Source of the DNA: VFMC01 sp050248155
GTDB taxonomy: Bacteria > Actinomycetota > Acidimicrobiia > Acidimicrobiales > Ilumatobacteraceae
DNA length: 64,000 bases
Direction: 5' to 3'
NCBI GenBank assembly: GCA_050248155.1
Contig: JBFWSW010000003.1
Location: 1 to 64,000, forward strand
Shown here: positions 18,896 to 26,096 of the stretch, piece after piece
Numbering within the stretch: position 1 is the first letter of the stretch
Layout of the letters: each line of letters opens with the position of its first letter
Position numbers and translations under genes: made by a program
The notes under the pieces: model-generated
The model's input: the letters and a program-made list of their open reading frames with translations, nothing else
The model's database searches: none
What the model was told of the DNA's origin: nothing

Positions 18896-19462
18896 ATGCA
18901 GCTCCCCGAGCTCGACCCCGCCCGCGCCGCGCTGCGCGACCACGTCCTCCTGCACAGCGTCAAGCGCGGTGACTTCACGTTGAAGTCGGGCGCCCGGAGC
19001 TCGTGGTTCCTCGACACCAAGCAGACGGCGTGCCGGCCCGACGGGGTCGTCCTGATGGCCGACGTCGCGCTCTCGCTCATCCCCGACGACGTCACGGCGA
19101 TCGGCGGGCTCACCGTCGGCGCCGATCCGGTCGCGTACGCCGTCGCCGCGATCGGTGCCATCCGAGGTCGTCGGCTGTCGAGCTTCACCGTCCGAAAGGA
19201 GGCCAAGGACCACGGGGTCACCGGCCGGATCGCAGGGGCGCTGCAACCTGGTGACCGAGTCGCGATCACCGAGGACACCGTGACGCGTGGGACTTCGATC
19301 ATGGAGGCCGTCGACGTCGTGCGCGCGTTCGGGGCCGAACCCGTGATGATCACGGTGATCGTCGACCGGGGTGGCACCTGTGGCGCTCTGGCCGCTGCCG
19401 CAGGCGTGGCGTTCCGGCCGATGCTGACAGCCCCGGATCTCGGCTTCGAGTACGGGAGCTAG
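18896..19462 (+). CDS. pyrE: Orotate phosphoribosyltransferase
   Basis: 188 residues, type I PRTase fold. It forms orotidine 5'-phosphate from orotate and PRPP. Visible motifs: FTLKSGARSSWFLDTKQT, GGLTVGADPVAYAVA, FTVRKEAKDHG (the flexible catalytic loop), and the PRPP-binding ITEDTVTRGTS. The usual PRPP motif reads (V/I)(V/L)(V/I)EDV-TT(G/A), so this one is slightly divergent but keeps the acidic pair. The ATG lies seven bases after TACCGT (18883-18888), consistent with leaderless expression. Other pyr genes are not nearby. Confidence 0.92.
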   Translation: MQLPELDPARAALRDHVLLHSVKRGDFTLKSGARSSWFLDTKQTACRPDGVVLMADVALSLIPDDVTAIGGLTVGADPVAYAVAAIGAIRGRRLSSFTVRKEAKDHGVTGRIAGALQPGDRVAITEDTVTRGTSIMEAVDVVRAFGAEPVMITVIVDRGGTCGALAAAAGVAFRPMLTAPDLGFEYGS

Positions 19463-19584
19463 TGCTTTCGACCTCCATCGTTCGCTCGCTTCGCTCGCTC
19501 GCTCCTGTCGGTCGAGTTGATCGGGGCGGCCTGCGGCCGCACCCCGCTTGCTGTGCGCCTCACGGGAACCGTGTCGGCGCACGG
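19463..19584. other. Convergent intergenic region with TCGC-type simple repeat
   Basis: The gap between pyrE and the GGDEF/EAL gene carries a run of TTCGCTCGCT units (19481-19504) and otherwise no gene or clear terminator. Confidence 0.5.
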
Positions 19585-21537
19585 TCAAGACAACGAGCCG
19601 CTTGTCGAACGACGAACGTTGGTAGCTGCGGTACTGGTGGCCAGCAGCAGTGCCTCCTCGCTCGGCATCGGCATGCCGAGCAGGTAGCCCTGCACGAGCC
19701 CGCACCCGAGGTTGCGCACCACATCGAGCTCGGCGGCCGTCTCGACGCCCTCGGCCAGCACCTGGTGGTCGAGTCCGTGCGCGAGGTCGATCATCGCCTT
19801 CACGATCGCCTGGCTCTGCTTCGACGACGCGATGTCGGCGATGAACTCACGATCGATCTTCACCATGTGCACGGGATGGCGGCGCAGGTAGGCGAGGGAC
19901 GAGTAGCCCGTGCCGTAGTCGTCGATGGCGACGCGGATGCCGGCGGCCTTCAGCTCGCGCAATCGCTCGAGCGCCGCCTGCGGGTCGTCCAGCAACATCG
20001 TCTCGGTGATCTCCAGGATCATCCAGTTCGGCAGCACGGCATGGCGCCGCAGTGCGCTGCGCACTCGCCCCAACAAGCCACTCGACCGGAGCTCGGGCCC
20101 CGAGATGTTGACGTGCACCACCAGCGGCGGCAGACCGATCGCCTTCCGCTCGCGATTCCACGTCGCCACGTCCCGGCACGCGAGGTCGAGCATCCGGTCG
20201 CCGAGATCCTCGATCAACCCGGCGTCGACCGCCACCGGGACGAACCGGTGCGGGCGCACGTCGCCGAGGACGGGGTGCACCCATCGCGCGAGTGCCTCGA
20301 ATCCGACGAGCTCACCGGTGAGGGCATCCTGCACGGGCTGGTACGCCACGCCCATCTCGTGCCGAGAGATCGCCTCACGGAGGTAGTGCTCGAGCTCGTT
20401 CCGTGCCGCGTCCGCGGCGCGCAGCGCGCCATCGGCCTCGACCCAGCAGTTCTTCCCCCGCTCCTTGGCTGCGCGACGCGCGTGGTCGGCCTCACGCAAC
20501 AGACCTTCCGCATCCTCAGCCGCCGCGTCCGCATGGGCCACCCCGATCGACGCCGTCACCACCATGTGGTCACCGTCGACGTCGAAGGGCTCGGCCAGCG
20601 AACGCAGGATGCGTTCGATGACCGACATCGCGGTGCCGTGGTCGGTCCGGCCGTCGCACAGCACAGCGAACTCGTCCGTCCCGATGCGCGCGACCGTGTC
20701 GCCTCCCCGCACACACCGCTCGAGGCGTCCCGCCGCGGCGACGAGCACCCGATCGCCGGCGGCGTGCCCATGACGGTCGTTGATCGTCCGGAACCGGTCG
20801 AGGTCGAGCACGAGCACCGATGGCCACTCGCTTGCGTGTCGGCCCCTGGCCAGTGCCGCCTCGAGACGGTCGATCAGCAGCGAACGGTTGGCGAGCCCCG
20901 TCATCGGGTCGTGCGACGCCTGCCACTCGAGTCGCTCCCGCGCCCGGGCGAGCTCCGCGTTGTCGGAGACCACCACGAGGGCCGCCACGTCCGGGTCGTC
21001 GTGGAAGGGGGCGATGATCGTGTCGGCCAACACCGAGGTCTCCACCCCGTCGATCGTGAGGCACAGCTTCACGTCGCGGCGTTCGAGCCCCGCGTGCCGC
21101 AGCGCGTCGTCGAGCCCGGCGCGTGTCAGCATCGGTCCACGAGTGCCATCGCCGCCTTCGATGACGATCACCTCGTCGAGGGTCCGGTCGATCACCGAAT
21201 GCCGCTCGCCGAACAGCCGCTCGGCGGCTGCGTTCAGCGAGACGATGCGCCCTGCCCGATCGATCATCAACAGCGCGGTGGGCACGGTCTCGAAGACCAG
21301 TTCGGAGCGAGCGCACTGGGCGTCGACGCGCTCACCGATCTCCCGCTCGATGTCGTCCAGACGATCGCTCAGCTCCGACGACAGCGTGGCGAGGAGGCGA
21401 TCTGTTCTCGCCGCCCGCGCATCGCTCTCGCGGTACGTGCGATCCACGTGGTCGAGCAGCGCTGCCCATTCGCCCGACACGTGCTCGAACCCCGAGCGCT
21501 CGAGCTGGCGCCGCAAGGTGCGGTGGAGGCCGTCCAT
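19585..21537 (-). CDS. PAS-GGDEF-EAL cyclic di-GMP protein
   Basis: 650 residues. An N-terminal helical region (1-85) is followed by a PAS-like domain (about 85-180; VPTALLMIDRAGRIVSLNAAAERLFG), GGDEF (about 215-365) and EAL (about 385-640). The GGDEF signature reads GTDEF, so cyclase activity is doubtful, although the upstream RxxD product-inhibition site (RGGD) is present. The EAL domain is complete: FEALARW, DDYGTGYSSL, KIDREFI and LAEGVET, so phosphodiesterase activity is likely. The start at 21537 overlaps the FIST gene stop (TGATG) with GAGGAGA upstream, so the two are coupled. Confidence 0.9.
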   Translation of the reverse strand: MDGLHRTLRRQLERSGFEHVSGEWAALLDHVDRTYRESDARAARTDRLLATLSSELSDRLDDIEREIGERVDAQCARSELVFETVPTALLMIDRAGRIVSLNAAAERLFGERHSVIDRTLDEVIVIEGGDGTRGPMLTRAGLDDALRHAGLERRDVKLCLTIDGVETSVLADTIIAPFHDDPDVAALVVVSDNAELARARERLEWQASHDPMTGLANRSLLIDRLEAALARGRHASEWPSVLVLDLDRFRTINDRHGHAAGDRVLVAAAGRLERCVRGGDTVARIGTDEFAVLCDGRTDHGTAMSVIERILRSLAEPFDVDGDHMVVTASIGVAHADAAAEDAEGLLREADHARRAAKERGKNCWVEADGALRAADAARNELEHYLREAISRHEMGVAYQPVQDALTGELVGFEALARWVHPVLGDVRPHRFVPVAVDAGLIEDLGDRMLDLACRDVATWNRERKAIGLPPLVVHVNISGPELRSSGLLGRVRSALRRHAVLPNWMILEITETMLLDDPQAALERLRELKAAGIRVAIDDYGTGYSSLAYLRRHPVHMVKIDREFIADIASSKQSQAIVKAMIDLAHGLDHQVLAEGVETAAELDVVRNLGCGLVQGYLLGMPMPSEEALLLATSTAATNVRRSTSGSLS

Positions 21538-22691
21538 CAGGTCTCCTCGTTCCTCGCGAGCGATCGCTCGCCGATCGTCACCACGGTGATCGTCTGGTCG
21601 TGGACGTCGTTGCAGCCGTCGCTCGGTGCGAGCTCGCCGTACCCGTAGAAGCCCGCCAGCTCGACTTCGGGCGCCAGCGCACCTGCCGCAGCAGCGAGCT
21701 CGTCCTCGGTGCACTCGCCGAGGACGGTTCGCCTCCCGGCCGAACCGAACACGAGCGCGAGGCGCTCGTGCCCCGTCGAGGCCTGCTTGGCAGCGATCGC
21801 AGCCGCATCGACGAGCGAGTCGATGGTGCCCCGCGAGAGCCGGATCGTCGAGCCCTGGGCGACGTCGCCGGTGAAGGTCAGGCTTCCCTCGGTCTCGTGC
21901 ACGGCGCGGGCCGAGCGCAGCACCGTGCGCCCGTCGAGGTCGGTCATCGCGAGCGGGACTGCCCAGCCCGATGCGGGGAGCGTGGCTGGAGAGTGGCCGA
22001 GGTAGCGCAGGTACACATCCGACGCCGGCATCCCGTCGAGCTCGTACAGCACGTTGCCGAAGCTCCGCGTCACGAGCCGGTCGGGGCCGAAGGGCTGCCA
22101 ACCGGCCTGCGTTCCGAACCCGAGCTCGAGATCGTCACCGATGAATCCCACAGCGGTGGCATGTCCCTCGACGAGCTCGCCGTCGACGATGGTGAACGTG
22201 TGTCCGAAGGTGTCGCCGTCGGCCGCGAGCCCGCCCCCGACCGCCACGTCGGGAACGACGTCGGCGATGCCTTCGGCGAGCGCCGTCCCGTTGATCGACA
22301 GTCCGTCGGCGAGGACCAGGACGCCGGCCAGACCGGGCTCTGCGAGGGTCTCTGCCAGCTCGCGACCAGCTCGCCGTGAGCTGCCACTGCGGGCGAGATC
22401 GGCATGCGCGCAGCGCACGACGGTCGACTCGAACTGCAGCGTGACGACGACCACCGACCGATCCTGCAGCCGGTCGCCACAGATCTGACCTGCGGTCGAG
22501 CAGCCGACGAGCGATCTGCCGCTCCAGGCGGCGGCCAGCGCGGCGAGTGGCTGATCGGGGTGTGAGATCGCGACCTGGTCGGCGAACGCGATCGCGAGGA
22601 CACGCTCGGTGTCAGCGGCACCGTCGGGCGGCAGCGGCAGCCCCGGCGACCAGCCCGAGCCCGCGGCCCAGGTGGCGGTCGCAGCGATCAT
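21537..22691 (-). CDS. FIST domain sensory protein
   Basis: 384 residues with FIST_N (about 25-215; GCSTAGQICGD, VGGGLAADGDTF) and FIST_C (about 220-370; LVFGSAGRRTVLGECTEDEL, GFYGYGELAP). FIST proteins are proposed small-ligand sensors and often lie next to diguanylate cyclases or histidine kinases. Here it is directly followed by a PAS-GGDEF-EAL protein with overlapping stop and start codons, suggesting that a ligand signal feeds into c-di-GMP turnover. No membrane segment, so a cytoplasmic sensor. Confidence 0.88.
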   Translation of the reverse strand: MIAATATWAAGSGWSPGLPLPPDGAADTERVLAIAFADQVAISHPDQPLAALAAAWSGRSLVGCSTAGQICGDRLQDRSVVVVTLQFESTVVRCAHADLARSGSSRRAGRELAETLAEPGLAGVLVLADGLSINGTALAEGIADVVPDVAVGGGLAADGDTFGHTFTIVDGELVEGHATAVGFIGDDLELGFGTQAGWQPFGPDRLVTRSFGNVLYELDGMPASDVYLRYLGHSPATLPASGWAVPLAMTDLDGRTVLRSARAVHETEGSLTFTGDVAQGSTIRLSRGTIDSLVDAAAIAAKQASTGHERLALVFGSAGRRTVLGECTEDELAAAAGALAPEVELAGFYGYGELAPSDGCNDVHDQTITVVTIGERSLARNEET

Positions 22692-22764
22692 GTCTGATCA
22701 TCGGAACCCGGGTTCGAGCGCTTGAGGGCATGACCCGCAACTTGAGCGAACCGAGACGGGCGGG

Positions 22765-24024
22765 TCAGCCAGCCAGGGTGACGCCGGGCGGCAGGTCGCC
22801 GAGCAGGGCGTCGCTCACCCAGCAGCGGGTGAGGTGCAACGTGTTGACGATGCGCACCACGCGCTTCGGCTCGTCGATGCCCCGCCCGCACATGCTGAGC
22901 GCGGCTTTCAGGCAGTCCTCCTCCGTCGGCAGGACCATCGGCATGCGGCTGCGGCGCACACCGGCGATGCCCGCCGTGAAGCAGTTGATGTAGGTCTTCT
23001 TCCAGTCGATGCCGCGCGCGACCGAGGCCGGGATGAAGTCGGCGAACCCGATGCCGAGCACGTTGCCGCCCGAGGCTTCGGTGATGCCGAGCAGGACGAT
23101 GGTCGCCACGTCAGGGGTGGCCCCGTCGTGGAGCCCGTGCACCCAGAAGCGGCCGGTGACGTTCGGGTCGATCGTCGTACCGCTGATGTCCTTGCCGCCG
23201 TGGTCGATGACGAGCACGTCGATCTCGGGGAAGGGCAGCGGGGGCACCAACGCGCGCGCGTCCTCGGTGAGCTCGCGCTCTCGATCACCGCCCACCTCCT
23301 CGGAGGTGAGGACCTCGATGCGAACCACGTCGCCGCGGGTCGACTCGAGCGAGGTGACGCCGCCGAGCAGGCGACCGGTGGCCCGCAGCGCGGCGATGCC
23401 GTTGATCAGCCGATCGCGCATCTCCACCGGCCCGCACGAATGGATCTGTGCCGCGCCCGGCTGCTTGCCGAAGCCGACCACGGCCATCTTGGTGCAGCCG
23501 CTCTCGATCGGGCCCTTGAAGCAGGTGTGCGGCTTGGTGCGGTTGACCGGCATGATCCGGTCGGCCGCCGCCGCGTGGCGGTCGAGGTAGATCGGCATGC
23601 CCTGCGGGGTGCGAGCCACCTCGACGGTCTCCATCGTGGCCCGGATCTCGGCGCCGATCGCCTGCTCGGTCATGCCGAGCGTTTCGAGCATCGCCCGCTG
23701 TCCCTTCGCGGTCGCACCGCCATGGCTGCCCATCGCCGGCACCACGAAGGGCTCGGCGCCGAGTGCCCGCAACCCGCTGATCGCGCCGCGCATCAAGCCC
23801 ACCCGGTCGGTCAGCCCGCGGCTGCCGGCGCCGACTGCGACCGTCATGCCGGGCTCGACGTGCGACCGGAGGGTGGCGACGACACGGTCGTGGACCGTGG
23901 CAGCCACGTCAGCGATCGCGTCGGGGGTCGGTACGTCGAATCGCACCTCGTGCAGCTCGGGCACCTGCAGATCGGGATGGAACGGCAGGTGCACCCCCTC
24001 GAGCAGTTGATCCCAGGGGTTCAT
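22765..24024 (-). CDS. LarA-like nickel-pincer racemase/epimerase homologue
   Basis: 419 residues with a lactate racemase N-terminal (DUF2088-type) domain: VGAGSRGLTDRVG, VVPAMGSHGGATAKGQ. In Lactiplantibacillus LarA the nickel-pincer nucleotide is held by His108, His174, Lys184 and His200. Here His101, His166, Lys179 and His195 occupy matching contexts (SHGG, TKPHTCF, GCTKMAV, AAQIHSC) with nearly identical spacing. Substrate is unknown; LarA homologues racemise or epimerise various 2-hydroxyacids and sugars. No larB, larC or larE is in the window, so the cofactor must come from elsewhere. The ATG lies six bases after TACCCT. Confidence 0.75.
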   Translation of the reverse strand: MNPWDQLLEGVHLPFHPDLQVPELHEVRFDVPTPDAIADVAATVHDRVVATLRSHVEPGMTVAVGAGSRGLTDRVGLMRGAISGLRALGAEPFVVPAMGSHGGATAKGQRAMLETLGMTEQAIGAEIRATMETVEVARTPQGMPIYLDRHAAAADRIMPVNRTKPHTCFKGPIESGCTKMAVVGFGKQPGAAQIHSCGPVEMRDRLINGIAALRATGRLLGGVTSLESTRGDVVRIEVLTSEEVGGDRERELTEDARALVPPLPFPEIDVLVIDHGGKDISGTTIDPNVTGRFWVHGLHDGATPDVATIVLLGITEASGGNVLGIGFADFIPASVARGIDWKKTYINCFTAGIAGVRRSRMPMVLPTEEDCLKAALSMCGRGIDEPKRVVRIVNTLHLTRCWVSDALLGDLPPGVTLAG

Positions 24025-24112
24025 GAGCCGAGGGTACCGCGCCGATCGTGACGGCGCAGCAGGTCAACCCAGGTGACTTCCCGCTCGAGCGAACCGTGGG
24101 CCAACATGTCTC

Positions 24113-24766
24113 GTGCGTGAACTGGCCGGTGCTGTCGTCGTGGTGGTGGGCGCCACCGGCGATCTCGGCGCGTCGATCTGCGACGTGTTGCTCGAACGGG
24201 GCGCCGTCGTGCTCGGCGCGAGCCGTCGCGGCCCGGACATCGTGATGGACCTGCGCGACTCGCGCGCCGGCGACGCCATCGTGCGCGCAGCCCTCGGCAC
24301 GCAGGGGCGCCTCGACGGTGTGGTGAACGCTGCCGGCGTCGTGGCCTTCGGCGACCTGGTCGAGACCGACGATGTCGTCATCGAGGAGCTGTTCCTCACC
24401 AACGCGATGGGTCCGCTGTGGTTGGCGCGGCGGTTGATGCCGGCGCTCGGCCAGAGCCGCGGCTTCTTCACCAACGTCACCGGTGTCGCCGCCGAGGAGG
24501 CCCGACCCGGCCTCGTCGCCTACAGCGCGTCCAAGGCTGCGCTGTCGCACGCGCTGGCCGGCCTTCGTCGTGAGGCCGATCGGCTGGGGGTCCACGTCGC
24601 CGATGTGCGTCCACCGCTCACCGACACCGGTCTGCCGTTGCGGCCGATCGGGGGCTCGCCGACAGCGCGCTCGGGCCTCGATCCCGACATCGTCGCCGAA
24701 CGCATCGTCGCCGCGATCGAAGCAGACGTGGCCGAGCTCGCAGCGAGCGACTTCGCGGTCGTCTGA
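24113..24766 (+). CDS. Short-chain dehydrogenase/reductase
   Basis: 217 residues with Rossmann nucleotide-binding motif VVVGATGDLGASI (about 9-21), NAAG (about 72-75), catalytic Ser region FFTNVTGV and the YSASK active-site pair (about 143-147). It is short for a classical SDR, with a trimmed C-terminus. The nucleotide preference cannot be read with confidence. The GTG start at 24113 is divergent from the LarA-like gene. Another ATG at 24106 is in a different frame and stops after four codons. Substrate unknown. Confidence 0.82.
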   Translation: MRELAGAVVVVVGATGDLGASICDVLLERGAVVLGASRRGPDIVMDLRDSRAGDAIVRAALGTQGRLDGVVNAAGVVAFGDLVETDDVVIEELFLTNAMGPLWLARRLMPALGQSRGFFTNVTGVAAEEARPGLVAYSASKAALSHALAGLRREADRLGVHVADVRPPLTDTGLPLRPIGGSPTARSGLDPDIVAERIVAAIEADVAELAASDFAVV

Positions 24767-24786
24767 TCGACCCCGCCGGCCCAGGG

Positions 24787-25374
24787 TCAGTCGGCGCCGA
24801 GCAGGTCGAGCATCAGTGACCGAACGGCCTCGAGGCCCGAGCCCTTCGTCGCGCTCATCCAGTGCACGTCGCGTTCGGCCATGCCGAGCGCCCGCGCCAC
24901 CTGCTGCTTGCGGCCCGCGAGGCGCGACGGCCGCACCTTGTCGGCCTTGGTGGCCACCACGACGGTCGGGATCTCGTTCTGCCGGACCCATTCGACCATC
25001 TGCAGATCGAGCTTGGTCGGGCCGATCTCGCCGTCGACCAGCAGGACGAGTGAGCGCAGCGGTGCTCGTTCGAGGAGGTACCGCTCGATCATGGGCTGCC
25101 ACTGGCGACGCTCGCGTGCCGGCACGGCCGCGTAGCCGTAGCCCGGAAGATCGACCAGGGTGGCTCCCGTCGGCAACCGGAACAGGTTGATCAGCTGCGT
25201 CCGTCCGGGCGTGTTCGACACCCGGGCGAGCTGTGTGCGGTGGGCGAGGGCGTTGATGAGCGAGGACTTCCCCACGTTGGACCGGCCCACGATCGCGACC
25301 TCGGCCGGTGAGTCGGGAAGATCGTCCACGCGCCGAGCCGACGCGACGAACTCGAGCTGGAGCGGGCCGGCCAC
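24787..25374 (-). CDS. ysxC: Ribosome biogenesis GTPase YsxC/EngB
   Basis: 195 residues, TRAFAC-class GTPase needed for late 50S subunit assembly. G1 GRSNVGKSSL (about 30-39), G2 TPGRTQ, G3 DLPGYGY, G4 TKADK and G5 SATKG are all present in order. The GTG at 25374 lies seven bases after TAGCCT, consistent with a leaderless mRNA. It ends 20 bases from the convergent SDR gene. Length matches the family. Confidence 0.95.
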   Translation of the reverse strand: MAGPLQLEFVASARRVDDLPDSPAEVAIVGRSNVGKSSLINALAHRTQLARVSNTPGRTQLINLFRLPTGATLVDLPGYGYAAVPARERRQWQPMIERYLLERAPLRSLVLLVDGEIGPTKLDLQMVEWVRQNEIPTVVVATKADKVRPSRLAGRKQQVARALGMAERDVHWMSATKGSGLEAVRSLMLDLLGAD

Positions 25375-25384
25375 GACCTGGAGG

Positions 25385-26095
25385 CTATGGCGCCATGAGC
25401 GACTCGACCGCCGACGCGACGACGCGACCGATGTCGACGTGCTCGACCATGACCGTTCCCACCGTCACGTCGGGCCGGTCGTCGAGCAGCTCCCCCCACG
25501 ACGTGGGGACCTGGGACGTGGACGCAGCGAAGGCGCGCCACTCGTCACTCTCGAACGGTGACGGAGCCGGCGGAGGGGGGACGAGCCGCAGGTGCCGCTC
25601 GCTCGCTCGTGCCCGGCTGCCCACCACGGCACGGTCGGCCGCCGGCCCGGGCGGGCACCGCCACTCGGCGAGGAGCTCGGGACGATCGCCGAGCTCGGCG
25701 GCGAAGCACAGCAGCGTGGCCACGACGTGCTTGCAGGGTGTTCCCTCGTCGGGGCACGAGCACGTGGCATCGAGGTCGTCGGCGTCGGGGGCGAGTCGGA
25801 CCACGTGCTCGCGCTGTGGCGCGCCGCTGAGACCCGGCGGGCGGGCCGTGAGCGCTGTTCGCACCTCGGTGACGTAGGGCTCGTGGCGGCTGCCGGCCAC
25901 GGTGCCGCGCACGATGCCGGGAGCGACGTCGAGGCGGGTGACGGCTCGATCGGTGAAGTAGCTGCGCCCGCGACGGAAGCGCGACGGTTCGGCCATGCCG
26001 GCGACCGCCACCGACAGCAACGTCGTGGCGAGCTTGCCGGCGGTGCTGCCTGCACCGTGCGCGTCGGGGGCTCGGGGGATGATCGTGATGCTCAC
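25385..26095 (-). CDS. SWIM zinc-finger protein
   Basis: 236 residues with a SWIM motif CxC-x6-CxH formed by Cys112, Cys114, Cys121 and His123 (TCSCPDEGTPCKHVV). The N-terminal half has a YFTDRAVTRLDVAPGIVRGTV segment shared by actinobacterial SWIM proteins. A Pro-rich linker precedes a C-terminal helical region. SWIM proteins bind DNA or partner proteins. It begins one base after the SNF2 helicase stop, and this SNF2-SWIM pair recurs in actinobacteria. They probably act together on nucleoprotein. Confidence 0.85.
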   Translation of the reverse strand: MSITIIPRAPDAHGAGSTAGKLATTLLSVAVAGMAEPSRFRRGRSYFTDRAVTRLDVAPGIVRGTVAGSRHEPYVTEVRTALTARPPGLSGAPQREHVVRLAPDADDLDATCSCPDEGTPCKHVVATLLCFAAELGDRPELLAEWRCPPGPAADRAVVGSRARASERHLRLVPPPPAPSPFESDEWRAFAASTSQVPTSWGELLDDRPDVTVGTVMVEHVDIGRVVASAVESLMAP

Positions 26096-26096
26096 G

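Noticed and set aside
19481..19504. CRISPR-like short repeat run
   Set aside because: A short simple-sequence TTCGCTCGCT run without spacers or cas genes.
24106..24120. ATG start at 24106 for the SDR gene
   Set aside because: It opens a different frame and stops after four codons.
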